DNA of 64,000 nt, taken from contig JAWDGP010003874.1 of the NCBI GenBank assembly GCA_033675545.1, positions 809,501-873,500 on the forward strand, written 5' to 3'. Shown piece by piece: positions 13,701 to 25,502 of this stretch. The notes below the pieces were generated by a model. The model ran no database searches. It saw only the letters and a program-made list of their open reading frames with translations, and was not told the DNA's origin. Positions within the stretch are counted from its first letter, which is position 1; every line of letters begins with the position of its first letter. The translations under genes were made by a program, and so were the position numbers. This stretch comes from Elysia crispata. Taxonomy: Eukaryota; Mollusca; Gastropoda; Plakobranchidae.

Positions 13701-14700
13701 TGCTACTACTACTACTACTACTACTACAACTACTACCAGTTGCAAAGCACCTAATCTTTTTTTGTAACAGTGCTTTTCTACTATTCACAAAGCTCCACTG
13801 CAACGCACTACTACCCCCACTATTATTACAGAAGGTTCTCTCAGATATAATTCTTAATCTATTTGGACTAAGCAAAGTGCCTTTTCTGCTCTCAAATAGG
13901 GTGCTGGTACTTAGGAGCTGTATTATCTTTTGATAATATAGGTCCCATATGCACAAACATGCTTTATAAAAAATATTGGCGTGGTCAATCAATCAAGATC
14001 TAGATTAAAAATTGTAATATTTACATCCCTTTTTTTGCTGCTAATGCCTATGTGTTGTACTCATATGGCATTTTTACCTTTGTGGGCTTGTACACTAGTC
14101 ATATTTTGATGTAAGAATGTCAACAAAAGCAGTAACTAATTCTTGCAAAAATGTGGCAAAATTCCTCGAGTTTTGTAAATTTTACAGCAAAATTGACCCA
14201 TACTATGGAAAAATTTTGTTAAATTTTTAGTTTAAAAATGGCAAAAATTCAGATGACAGGTCAATAAATTAAAGATAAATACTGCCCCAAAGATACTCTG
14301 AGTGTGAGTGAGTGTGCATACAAGTGCTATCTTTAGAAACTGTAGTGAGAGCACTTAGTGGAGAAAAATACTTCGCTCAACCCAGCACTACTTAGAACTG
14401 CTGAAAACAAACATAAACAGCTACAAATTGTTTGCAAAGCTTGTTTTAACAAAAAGGTAAAAAAAAAACAAACAAGCACTCTGCACAACAGAAATTGTGA
14501 AAAAATGTAGGGAATGAAAAAAATCTACATATTTTATTAGTGACAAAAAATACATCAAAGGATGTTAATGATAAGATTAAAGATTAAATATATTATAATT
14601 CAGATGCAATTTTTGACTGTAAATTTCTGGGCACAATACATTGGAAATTGAACTGAATTTAATCTTCTAGTTTTAGGATGGTTCTTCATCTGACAATTTA

Positions 14701-14895
14701 AGGACCTTTCTAAAATATTCAATTGAGGCAGATACATATTGAAGGACATTAAAAAAACTGTATGTTGAGCAGTTCAAGGATCATGTAAAAATGTCCAATA
14801 GAGGCCAATGTTTATTAGTGAACAGTAAAAGCTGCATGTTGGTTGGTTCAAAGACCCTTTCAAACTATACATTGGAGACAAATGTATACCACACG
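14701..14895. repeat. 75-bp tandem repeat, left cluster
   Basis: About 2.6 copies start at 14701, 14777 and 14851. Each begins AGGAC/TCxTTTxxAAAxTxT, continues with CAATxGAGGCxxAT and ends with TGxATGTTGGTTxGTTCA. The same unit returns 1.1 kb to the right. Confidence 0.85.
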
Positions 14896-15799
14896 GCTTT
14901 CTGCTAGCATATCACTTAGTTCAAACGCTAGCCTGATTGGGGTTACTAGGTCATGACCAGGGCACTGTGGTCACTCTACCTGAACGTCCCTTGATCTATG
15001 CAACTGCAAATATTAATTCAGATATACTTAATTAAAACAATGACAATTAAATTCTTTTAAGCTTGATTGCTTTGAAATTTTAATTTGTGAAAGCTTGAAA
15101 AATGAGCCTAACAGGTATATTTTTGCAAATAGCTGTGGTTTCTCTTCCATACATCCAATACATTGGTTTGTAAAGCCTCAGTGTGTCTGGCCTATTTCAC
15201 TACCCTTTCAAAGATTGCAATTACAAGTTTCTTTCATAGTGTATACAGCATATCAAGAGAGACATTTATTGGTATTTAATTGGTAATACTGCTACACATA
15301 AAAGAGCAGACTTGAACCACAAATAGTCTATTTGTAGATATTTTTCCTCCAAATTTCAATCTCACTAATGCCACACAATTTATTTAAACATTAGATATGA
15401 GAGTAATGTGCTCAATTATATACAAAGAAAAAAGAATAAAAAAAAAGAGCAACCATATGTCCTATTTAGAAAATGGTAAGAAAAAAATTGAATATTTTCC
15501 ACATTTCAAACCAACTTTACATTTCATGGCCAGAATTTTGTAAACTTTAAATAAGGCTCTAAAGTAAGAAAAACAATTTAACAAATTTGACTGCTGAATT
15601 GATATAACCCCTACTTGTTGATAACATGGGTAAAGTTTCAGGCAAATTGATCTTTCCTATTAATTTTAATTAATATTTCAAAAAATAAAAAACTTAATCA
15701 TAGCTAATATGGACTGATCGCGAAGTGCATCCCTGAAACACAGTCATAGTACAAAAACATACTGGTAGAAGAAAAGAAAAAACAGCCGGTTTTTAAGCC

Positions 15800-15805
15800 T
15801 TTATT
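15800..15805 (-). terminator. Candidate polyadenylation signal for the minus-strand gene
   Basis: TTTATT on the + strand is AATAAA on the - strand, about 630 bases downstream of the stop codon at 16438. It is among the closer canonical hexamers I found, but its use is unproven. Confidence 0.25.
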
Positions 15806-16024
15806 TGAAAGCAAAAAGCACAATATTAAAAACAATTACAAAGCTGGTTATGAGGCGACAAAATTTCACATAATGGCGCAAGAAACAGATTTACTGCTTG
15901 GGCGCCTGCTTTCTTGTTCAGGCCTATTTAACAAACGGTAAACCAAAGTAACCTGTGCATAGGGCCCAGGAGCCCAAACAAATGATACTCTAGCATAGTT
16001 CCTTTGGACAGCCATGATCAGTGT

Positions 16025-16235
16025 TCATTAGGAATATCTATGTTGGTCGGTGCAAGGACCATTTCAAAATATCTAATAGAGGCAATTGGATATTAGTGAA
16101 ATGTAGAAATTGCATGTTGGTTCGTTCAAAGACTGAATCAAAATATCCACAAGAGACCAATGCATATCAGTGAGCAATAGAGAGTTGTTTGCTTGTCTGT
16201 TCAAAGATCATTTCAAAATATACAATTGAAATAAA
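16025..16235. repeat. 75-bp tandem repeat, right cluster
   Basis: A partial unit and then units starting at 16055, 16129 and 16204 match the family at 14701-14895, sharing GGTTCAAGGACCATTTCAAA, CAATxGAGGC and TGCATGTTGGTT. The two clusters are in the same orientation, and the DNA between them shows no repeat of this unit. Confidence 0.85.
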
Positions 16236-16437
16236 TTTCTTACTGTTACTTAAGATAAAAAGTATTCAAATATTATTTGAGGAAAGAATGGCACTCTTAT
16301 GCAATTTTCATATATGAGAAGCTAATGAAAAATACATTACTTTTTGTATTGTGAATCCAGATGCTTTCAATCTATCAATAAATGTGCATGTATAGCCAGG
16401 GCATTAATCCTCTTGCAAAGGCGTTCAACCTGCTAGA

Positions 16438-16975
16438 TCACTTAAGCCAATTCTGTTCCATTGCTGTGGCACAGTTGTGGGGGGAACTGAAGATCCTGTC
16501 AGGAACTATGGAATCTTGTATTTCACCCATGTCACTCTCACTTAAAAAGACATCTTTTACTATGTCAGGTGGGATATCTTTCATAGCAAAATCCACATCT
16601 GTCAGTGACAAAAACCTTTCATTTTCCAAATCTTCTTTGTCTGAGTCACTACTCAGTGAGGAACAGTCAAGGCTGTTGAAGCACAAGTTCTCCATGTTTT
16701 TCGAACAGCTAATCTGTGTGTGTGCAGTAGACACCAAGCTGGCTGTGACCTGCACAGCAGAGGCTTCAATGACAGTTATGTCCATCTCTGTGGGATGTAG
16801 CTGAGACTGCTCACCAATTTGTGCTTCATTGGATAAGACAGACTTCTTCCTTACGGGTTCCTCATCCTCTGTTTCTTGATCCTTCATCAAAGTAGGACTA
16901 CAAGTTGAGTGGCTTGCATTGGACAAAGCTGGACTCATCTCAGAGTTGGTATTTATAGACAGACTCTCCATAGGT
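16438..16975 (-). CDS. Last coding exon of the minus-strand gene (acidic Ser/Glu-rich tail)
   Basis: This is the C-terminal exon. On the - strand a T-rich tract and TTGTCAG precede position 16975, and an open frame of about 178 codons runs to TGA at 16438-16440. The peptide is low in hydrophobics and rich in S, E, D and T. It includes a basic PVRKKS patch, a SSLSSDSDKED run and an LTDVDFAMKDIPPDIVKDVF segment that could form an amphipathic helix. This composition would suit an activation or regulatory tail. It enters in phase 2, but the upstream exon at 22260 leaves in phase 1, so at least one exon is missing between them. No family was recognised from this exon alone. Confidence 0.6.
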
Positions 16976-18952
16976 CTGACAATAAAAGAAAAAGAAATTT
17001 AGATAACATTTCAGTGCTGAAATTCAAAAACATAAATATATTTTGATTTCTGCTTGTAAACATACACTTATTAAACAAAATTTGTTAAACACAAAGCCAT
17101 GATTGAGGGGTATTTCTTTTCTTACTGATTTGAATGATTTTTTTTTTCTGGCTCAGATTAAGAAGTTAAGTAGGCCATCTACAGCTTTGTCTCCCAAATG
17201 TTACTGCTTTCTGTATTTTACTGTCTCAACTGAGGCACCATAAAGGTTTTCTCATCAGAGTGTACATAAAGACCTATAGACTAACTTACAGAATGAGCGC
17301 CACTCTCCTCATCTTTATCTTTTCTTAAGACAATTGAGCTGAAAATAATCAATATTGATCAGGTCTAAAACTTCTCACTTGGCTCCACCTAGTGGCATAA
17401 AACGAAAAATAACAATCTGACATTTAGATATAAATTTATGACTATTTGCTTTGGAATGAAAATCACCTTCTAATCTATAAATAAATTCTCATGTCATGCT
17501 TGCTTTTGATAATGAGATCTAGATTTGCTCTCGATCTAGCTCTACTTAGGATTTTCCATCTATCTTAAGATAATGTATCTTGACCCTGCTCCCAAAATAT
17601 GTCTAGTCGTTTTAATTTTATCAGGTGAAGAAATAAGAATAAAATAACTGCAAGTTGTGGGTGTGAAGATGTTTCTTCTGAACGGATATATGACAAAGTA
17701 AACAGCTTGACCACACCAATATCTTGGATGGTTTCAACTACAGTACAAATCTCGATATTGGAATTCACAACTTTTAAGAATATAAAAAATACATGATATC
17801 AATATATTATATGGCCCAGTTTTATACTCAACGAAAAAATATCGTACTCGTCATGGAATTTTGTTTTCACTATTTCTTTTTACGTAAAATTTTAGAAATT
17901 CAACCTTATGGATAAAAGTTTTAGCCTGGCACATAGAAAAGATTTACGTAGGATCACATAGCTGTTCAAAATACCAAATTCCGTAAATTTATAGAAAATT
18001 CTCTTCCCTGCACAGCGTAGAATTTCACCCTAAAAGCTGCATTTTAGTTCTGAACAAAGGGGGGATAGGCCCGAAAGCCAGTTTGGACTGAGGTGACTCA
18101 AGCTTTGTTGCAGCGGGCCGGGCTCAGGTAACGTCATCAATCACTGTCAGGGTCAGGCCCGCCCATGACCGGAGATAATCGCTGTCTGCACAAGCCAGTG
18201 CACAAATCTGCTGAAATTTATGCAATAAAATAAAAAATTCCTCTTTTTTTAACTCACTATATCTCCAGAACTACTCATAGTACAGACATCGTTCAACTTT
18301 AAACAGTTTCTTCTAAATCTAATTTGAAACCCAGTGTTACTTTGATATTTCTATCATCATATTTGTGAGTGTGGTTACTGCGTTTTCATAGTCCATGTTT
18401 TTATCTAAAATTTTACCTGCAATTCGCTTCTATTAGATTTAATTGCTAATTAATTAAAAATAAACGCTACATTATCACTTTTCAATACTTATCTGAAAGA
18501 ACGGAAACTATAGATTAAAATGATATAAGTTTTGTTGTGTTAGATGGGTTCAAAGCGCGTCTATGCTCGATTTCATCATTGTATTTTTTTCCCATTCAGT
18601 TTTAGATAATTATCCTGAGTTGAGTCAATCAAAAAATGCAACATTCTATTGAATCCCACACACGTCTTGTAAACGATTTGTGCAGAATTTGTGGCAGACT
18701 TTGTGCTATAACACCTAAACAGAAAAAGAACGTTTACACAGATCTTACAGAAACAATCATCAGATAAACACAAACCCTTAAAAACGATCCATTCCTCATG
18801 GACAAAGCACATACAGTACAGTTAACATTTAACGATCTCAATAGCGCATTCAGGACAGTTCACAAGTTTATATCCCACACAGCACCTATAGATGACAGCT
18901 CTTTACCAGAAATTCAAACAGCAATAGACAATTACATGACAACATACTGAAG

Positions 18953-19226
18953 AATCTCAAGCTAGGTCTAAATTTGTGGTTGATTTTTCTATACTAATTA
19001 TTTCTTTATTTACAGTCACTTGCATCTTTAAATCCTTAGATCTAGCTTCGTCTGCCTCAGCCTCTAACGTTGTTTGACTGATTTCTTTATTTCTATGTAC
19101 ATTTATGTCTTTCAGTCAAATGTGCATCTTTCTAAGATCCGTTAGAGGCTAGTTTCTATCTTATTCTTTTTCTTGTAAAGCGCATAGAGCATTTTAATCA
19201 TTTGGATATGCACTATATAAATGCAC

Positions 19227-19257
<31 letters not shown>
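18953..19257 (+). mobile_element. SINE body and 3' tail (tRNA head missing)
   Basis: The left part (TTTGTGGTTGATT...CTATACTAATTATTTCTTTATTT...CAGTCACTTGCAT) matches the body of the SINE at 19353-19670. The right end has the layout of a CR1/L2-type LINE 3' tail: CTTGTAAAGCGCATAGAG, then TGCACTATATAAATGCACTT and an (ATT)n run at 19223-19257. A SINE borrowing the tail of its LINE partner is the simplest reading. Confidence 0.65.
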
Positions 19258-19352
19258 GTTTGTTTATGTTCTGTAAAAAAATGGACTTGATCGTTCTTAG
19301 CGATTCAACTTCTTAGTCTATTCAAGCCAGCATGAAAGTTGCTGTCCCTGAA

Positions 19353-19670
19353 GCATCTATTTTTGTAGATGCGGATAACTCAGTGGTTAAGTCCCTGGTC
19401 TTGTCTCGGCAAGGCGATGGGTGCCGCATCGAGGTGCAGGTTCGATCCCTGTTCATTCCATCTGTTATTATGTTTCCCCGTCTATTGTCTTATTTGTCGG
19501 TCTCGAGCTGGATCTAGGTTTGTGGTTGATTCTTCTATACTAATTATTTCTTTATTTGCAGTCACTTGCATATTTAGATCCTTAGATCTAACTTCAACTA
19601 TCTCAGCCTCTATCGTTGTTTAACTGCTTTCTTTATTTCTATATTTAGCTGAGTAATATAAAGCTCGCTC
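19353..19670 (+). mobile_element. tRNA-derived SINE with A and B boxes
   Basis: A tRNA-like head carries an A-box-like GATAACTCAGTGGTTAAG (19374-19391) and a canonical B box GGTTCGATCCC (19439-19449), the internal promoter of RNA polymerase III. The body then matches the neighbouring SINE at 18953. The 3' LINE-like tail is absent, so this copy is 3'-truncated or diverged. A 7-bp inverted repeat (GCATCTA/TAGATGC, 19353-19372) lies at its 5' edge. It is not a functional tRNA gene: the acceptor arms do not pair. Confidence 0.75.
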
Positions 19671-20037
19671 AAGACAGAGACATGTACAAAAAATCGGTCT
19701 CCTGCAAAAAGTGTTCCATCTAAAATAAAAAAAGTTTGTGAGTAGTTTATTCAAAACTGATAAATTCTGTATGTGAAATTTAAAAAAAGACTGCACGGTG
19801 CGTTTAGCTGTTACAACCTTCTAAAAATCACTCTATTGTTTTCTAATATAATTCAATAAATGCACTGTTTATGGCTGTGTAACAAAAAAAAAGTATTTGA
19901 GCTAGAGTTTTGGTTCTTGCTTGTGTATATAGCCTGTTTTATTTATTTTTCAATGCAACCTTTAAAATAAAACATAATTACCATTATTGTGGTTAGAATT
20001 GCAGTAAATTTCGAAAAAAAAAACATTAAGTGCCGCA

Positions 20038-20150
20038 CAGGCACAGAGCCGCTCGAGTCTACCTGAGTTCACATCTAGGTCACGGGGTCAGGTCATTGAC
20101 ACTGTGCAAGCCTCAGCAACTAAAGTAGCGCTTATGCGACGCTGTGCCTG
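20038..20150. mobile_element. Short MITE-like element with 9-bp inverted ends
   Basis: The interval is bounded by CAGGCACAG (20038-20046) and its exact inverse CTGTGCCTG (20142-20150), and is GC-richer than its flanks. Its right half (CAACTAAAGTAGCGCTTATG.GACGCTGTG) recurs at about 26480-26513 and, weakly, at 34418-34453. No coding capacity. It could be a small non-autonomous DNA transposon or a decayed SINE. Confidence 0.4.
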
Positions 20151-20631
20151 ATAAAAGCACTTTAAATTGCAAAGATTTTAAGCCTTTTTGAGGAAAACGG
20201 CATTTTCTCAAGTAGGCGTCTCCCGCAAAACATCTCATTTTGTTGTGTCGCTACACATCTGTCCTCTCTTGCAAGAGGATCACAATCTGGATTTATTGCT
20301 CAGAACTGGAAGCTTATCCAACAATATTCCACCCCTATGACATGTCAAGTCATTACACGATGGAAAAATACTCATAATAAGTCTCACTTTAAGAATGGAT
20401 GTCTTGAGAGAGAATTTAAACTAGCCTTAAAATTTTCCTTGCTGACTGGATGATAGATTTTTTTTTCACTAAATTGTTTCTACTTGTTTTCAGCTAGTCC
20501 TCCTGCACGACAGCATGAGCTTACTGTAGCCTTGAAAGACTTACAGCTGTTGCTGAACATGATAAGCATAAATTAAGGCTAAAGCTGACACAAGATCACT
20601 CATAAATAGAATACATAAAAGCCAGGCAACC

Positions 20632-20815
20632 TTTTTTTGGCCATGTGATGAGAAGGGAGAAACTAGAACATCTTGTGACAACTGGAATGATCAAAGGGTA
20701 ACAAAGAGAAAAGATGCTGGATGGACTTACAAGTTGGCTAAATGTAGGACGTGTGACAGATGCCAAAAAGCGCCGACGGAAGGTCATGATCACCTATGCT
20801 AAAGAAAGTGACTGA
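20632..20815 (+). pseudogene. LINE ORF2 C-terminal fragment
   Basis: In frame, the sequence reads GHVMRREKLEHLVTTGMI, a stop, then REKMLDGLT.WLNVGRVTDA and a K-V-M-I-T-Y-A-K-E end. This is the characteristic C-terminal segment after the reverse transcriptase of endonuclease-type non-LTR retrotransposons (the H-V-x-R-R...G-R...W...R-D-x-W-K-V pattern). The in-frame TAA and short deletions show it is dead. A better copy in the same orientation lies at 63295-63590. Confidence 0.55.
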
Positions 20816-21108
20816 TTGATTGAAGGCTAAAGCAGCTTTGTCACTCACTTGATTAACAGTCTGGGTGGAAGTTCCTCCTGCTTGGACCCAGTATAATTGC
20901 CTTTCCCTGAAGAAGAAAAGGATAGAGTTAAAAAAAAAAACCTTGATGACAATATTCTCTATGACGATGCATTCTTAGATTATGAGATAATACAGTACAC
21001 CTTGGACTCAACAAACTATTTAAATCATTTTTAAAAGTTCTTTGAATGCAAGGTTCGTTGGAGCCATGACATAAAGCCCTAGAAGGCAAGTAACCAACCA
21101 AAGTGAAA

Positions 21109-21310
21109 TTACCACACAATTATCTCCCTGTTTTTATCAACTAACCACGCGTCTATAAAGCCACTCTTTACCCTTCCCACCATAGCCCAAATCACCACTG
21201 CTTTGGCTCTTTGATGCTGTATCATGATCTCCCCATGCATTTGCTGCCACTCCCTGCCCACTTCCCTCTCTCTTCTTATTATCTCCAATACTTTGCTCTC
21301 ATACTATGAC
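21109..21310 (-). other. Coding-like open segment without start
   Basis: On the - strand about 65 codons stay open between a TAG and a TAA. They give a helical, charged peptide (for example LEIIRREREVGREWQQMHGE, ending WLVDKNREIIVW). There is no ATG context and I recognise no family. It may be an eroded retroelement fragment; a real small exon is less likely because no splice sites frame it. Confidence 0.2.
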
Positions 21311-22259
21311 TCAACAGGCGACAGGGGACCTTTTGATTGAATTTCTATCTTGGATTTGCCACTACTTGTAGTTCGTAGCACCCTAGGACAGGTCTGGTGC
21401 AAGGTATTTTAAGAGAGTCAAAGAAGGGAAAAAAAACGGGATTTTACTCTGTTTGTTCAATGCAAGGTGTTCTTTGAATCTGAGTTCATTAGATTCGAGG
21501 TGTACTGTACAACCAAAGCAACCTCACTTAATTTCTTCTTACATTATTCCTTATCTGTCCCCTACTCAAAGTGAAAACAGAAAGCAAGAACCAGAACCAT
21601 TCAAATCTTTGAATTAAAATTTTCCAAATGGAAAACACCTCAATGATACTCTCTATACAAAAATCATCTTTCTCAACTTTATGTTTCATCAGAAGCATAG
21701 AGGAAAAGGTGACTCTATCTCAAACCATGAAAAAGGCAGGAGAGGAGGAAAGTGAAATAAACATACTATATCTCCCACAGCCCAAACATATTGCATGAAA
21801 ACTTTTCTAAAAACAGGGTGCTAAAGAGATTTCTACCCCAACTCCATCACCAGAGAAGGTGAAGAGTCAACCCAAAAGATGATCTAGTTATAAGCGTTGG
21901 CACAAATAACATCATCCTTCCTCCACACCCACATGGAAGAGATGGAAAGGAATTTAACCTTCATACAGCCACTATATCTTAAGATTTATCCATTGCACTC
22001 TGAAAGGGCACCTGGTCCATGCCATGGAAGCAGAGGAGTACAGAGCTCAGGACCAAGAACCAACAAGATAATACCTATAGAAACTGTAAAACAATTACAC
22101 ACACACACACAAAAGAATAATTTATAGAGAAACAGTAAAAGATCTGAGACAAAAATAAAGTACTGCAATTCAGGCTAACTAATACTAACCAACAAGTGCA
22201 GGCAAAATCGAAATGAATATTACACAAGGAAAATAAATATAAACATTCTAGTCACATAC

Positions 22260-22424
22260 CTTTCTTAGTGCCTCTTGTCTGCTCTTCTATAGTCCTCACA
22301 TCCTCTTTGCTGGGTAAGATGCGGTAAACACATTTGTTGTCCACTTTTCCTATGCTGATATTGCACACTTTTTCCTGTAACGTCCACTTGTCGAATTCAT
22401 CCACAACGACAAGCACTGGCTCAA
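22260..22424 (-). CDS. Exon of minus-strand gene (VVVDEFDKW segment)
   Basis: The acceptor is TTTTCAAG at 22425 and the donor is AAAG|GTATGTG at 22259. The exon enters in phase 1 (G|TT makes Val), holds 54 full codons and leaves in phase 1. The peptide contains EPVLVVVDEFDKWTLQEKVC and ISIGKVDNKCVYRILPSKED: a beta-rich start followed by mixed alpha/beta. The entry phase matches the exon at 26702 exactly. The exit phase does not match the last exon found, so an exon is missing downstream. No motif was recognised. Confidence 0.7.
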
Positions 22425-23689
22425 CTTGAAAACATAACAAAAAAAAAAAAATTTAATACTGCCCAAGTTTTGGCAACTGAGTTGGTATTCAAAATGCACA
22501 ATATTTTCATCTTATTTTCCCCTCTTTTGCTCTTTCAAGTTTGCCTATTCATCATTTACAATTATCATTTCAGGGTTTCTTTTAATCCTTTTAAGGTCTT
22601 TTAAGATCCACTTTTGGCACAATTTGTTTGATTTTTTAAAGTTTGAAAACTTAGAATATGTTCGTATATGTTTAGTCTCAATAAGTCTAAATCTTTATCT
22701 AGTGATTTTAGTGTGATGAAAAATTTTCAATTCTAGACTTTTAAAGTTTTTATAGATCAACATCCTGCCAAGGCTCTAGATCAACATTTGATCCTCGCCC
22801 AAAAATTAAGCCTGGAAATAAATACATTTTATATAACAAAAACATAAAGAAGAAACAGTAGGCTTTTGTTTGACTTTGGTAGATACTAGTAGCCAATCAC
22901 AGATTTTTCTTGAAAAAGCTGTTAAGGCTGCGAAGTGTGTGATAAACAGAGACCCTCCCCCCTCCCCTCCTCCCATAGAATGTATATATATATATATATA
23001 TATTGATGAGCACGGGCTCCTCATACTGTTTGAGGAAGCTTGATAAAACAAGGTTGGAACAATCAATGGCAATAAGCATTCAGTAAAATATGATTAGATT
23101 GAACACCGATCCCTTGAAATCAAATTCCTCAAATTCCGTTTTTTTCCTTCTGAATCTCTCTATATTCCCTTCTTATTTCTATGTTTTTGTCGAACCAGTT
23201 CAAGGTTATGACAGGTATTCTTTGAACAATCAGTACTCAATTAGAGAAAGAAAATGTTAGCGTCTTAAAAAAACTTGACAGACCGTGACTTAAAAATTCT
23301 TTATTAAAATTTGCAGACCTTAAATTTCAACCAAGTACTCTATACAAATGTTGTTATTCTTCAAAAACGCATTTTTAGTTGACAGGTGGCCTAACATTAG
23401 ATCCATAGTCGCAAATGAGAGACACAACCCCTCTCCTGTCCCACCTCACTGTAACCTAGTCCAATGTACCTGGTGCCAGTTGTTTATCAGCACCTGCTAG
23501 GTCTACCTGTCGCTAAGACTTCAAAGGGGCCGATTGCATACAAGATTTACTTGTCCCACATAGCATGACATGGGTAATGATGAGTTAAATCTGTCTGTCT
23601 GGGCCCACGCCTTGCTTAATCAATCAGTATATGGGTGTGAAAAAAAAAATGGCCAGTAAGATTTCTTTATTAATGGTATTGGTAAGTAC

Positions 23690-23800
23690 GCCAGATAGCT
23701 CAAAAGATAGAATGTTAGTCTGACAATATTGAGCTTCAGGTTCAGTCCTTTATCAAGTCCTCTGATAGGATTAGATCGAGCTCTGTGTGACACACAACCC
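23690..23800 (+). mobile_element. tRNA-derived SINE head
   Basis: An A-box-like GATAGCTCAAAAGATAGAATG (23694-23714; one base of drift from the usual TGGATAGAG) is followed at normal spacing by the B box GGTTCAGTCC (23739-23748). It is unrelated in detail to the SINE at 19353, so a second SINE family. Mutations in both boxes suggest it is old. Confidence 0.6.
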
Positions 23801-24045
23801 TTGTCTGGGTTGAAGATTAATCAGGAACAAGCAAGATTCAATGTATTTGAATGTCAACTTTAAACTGAATTTACACCTAGCTAGAAAGATACTTATGACT
23901 ATGATCTGTCTGCAATCTGCTATTTGAAATACTAAAAGTAGGGGAAAATTCTACATATTAGGTGTGTATATATGTATATAATGATAATAACAAAATTGAT
24001 TACCTAGTTTAAATTTTCGTTTGCCATGACTCCACAGTTGTCTCA

Positions 24046-24287
<242 letters not shown>

Positions 24288-24652
24288 CAGCGTCTCAAAA
24301 TCGGCTCTCAGAGATACTTTAGTTTAGGCCTGCTTGCCTGCATATCTCCTTACCAAGGACCGTCTTCAGTGAATCAATCACTGTCAGATACCCTCTGCTG
24401 ACGCTGCTAGGCAGGGCAAACCAGTGCGCTCGATATTTTGCTCACTACACTTTGATGCGTAATAAAGTTTATCTTTGTTTTTTACAAGCTATGGTCAAAT
24501 TTATTAACGAGCTAGACTGGTTTCCTCTTGACTTTCGATTTATAAACTCAGTCTTGCGACTTTTGTGAAATTCCCGTGTTTTTATCTTTAAAAGGTTTTA
24601 TTTTAGAGCTTCGTTTTGCTCACTTAGTTTGTTAATTAAGTTTTATAAATTT

Positions 24653-25030
24653 ACTTCTATTTTGTCATCTTAATTAGACAAACAGACAAACGGCTCCATA
24701 GAAATCATTTTTTCTTCTTCAACTGTTTTCAAATATCATTTCTCTTTCTGATTTAACAGGTTTCTTATCCTCAGCAACAATAGAGAATTTCTAAATAATT
24801 TTTTTTACACCATTATGGAACATACTCAAGATCGGCTCTACCGTTATACTTCTATTGTGTTCACTTAATTAGACAATTACTGACAAACTGCCCCATACAA
24901 ATCATCTTCACCGGTTTTCAAATATCATTTCTCTTTCTGATTTAATAGATTTCATATCCTCAGCAATGATAAAGAGTTTTTGAATAATTTTTTTAAACCA
25001 TTATGGAATTTACTCAAGATCGTCACTATC
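24653..25030. repeat. Two-copy tandem duplication, about 195-bp unit
   Basis: Copy one (24653-24847) and copy two (24848-25030) both run from ACTTCTATTxTG through TTAATTAGACAA, CAAATATCATTTCTCTTTCT and CCATTATGGAA to ACTCAAGATCG. They differ by substitutions and small indels, so the duplication is not recent. Confidence 0.85.
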
Positions 25031-25502
25031 AATATAATTATGCGAATGAAATGTGCCGAACATATGGCCAACTTACTTTAAATAAGAAAGGAAAAAACAA
25101 TATTAAATTAAAAAGTCGTTCTCTGGCCTTGAACTTAGTGATGACATTCGCATGGTGTTTGGAATCGATCCTAAGCCAATGATTTTCTTCGCGATATGTT
25201 GCCATATAATGTAAGGCAAACATATCAGCATGGAAAAAGAAAAGGTGTGGCAACTATAAAAGTGTCTAGGACTAGATCTATATTTATGACACACAGACAA
25301 CTTGAGATTTATGGTGTGACTTCGACAAACAAAATCCCTTATTAACCCATCTTTGTGATATCGTCTCTCTAACCTAGCTTAGGCATGGGAGTTTACAAAG
25401 CAGGCACGAGCTCTCAACTTAGAGAGACTCACCGAGAGAGAACTCACAGAAAATAAAACCCATCCAGACATTCATACCACTAGCCACTTTTTAATTTTTA
25501 CA

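Larger units (their letters stand above)
10791..16437. other. Intergenic AT-rich region
   Basis: No supported exon on either strand. It contains an ATA run (about 13172-13193), CTG/CTA triplets (13670-13735, which create leucine- and serine-rich shadow frames) and two clusters of a 75-bp repeat (14701-14895 and 16025-16235). The two flanking genes converge on this region: the RSF1-like gene ends to its left and the minus-strand gene ends to its right. Confidence 0.5.
16976..22259 (-). other. Intron(s) of the minus-strand gene with TE remnants
   Basis: No exon was confidently placed, although a phase mismatch requires one. The stretch carries SINE pieces (18953-19670), an ATT array (19223-19257), a short inverted-repeat-bounded element (20038-20150), a LINE fragment (20632-20815), a coding-like minus-strand frame (21109-21310) and a short CA run near 22097-22111. 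Confidence 0.5.

Noticed and set aside
13499..13992. Leucine-rich plus-strand and serine-rich minus-strand frames
   Set aside because: They straddle CTG/CTA triplets; no splice sites or conserved flanks.
19353..19450. Possible genuine tRNA gene
   Set aside because: A and B boxes are present, but the arms do not fold into a cloverleaf with a paired acceptor stem, and the sequence continues into a SINE body.
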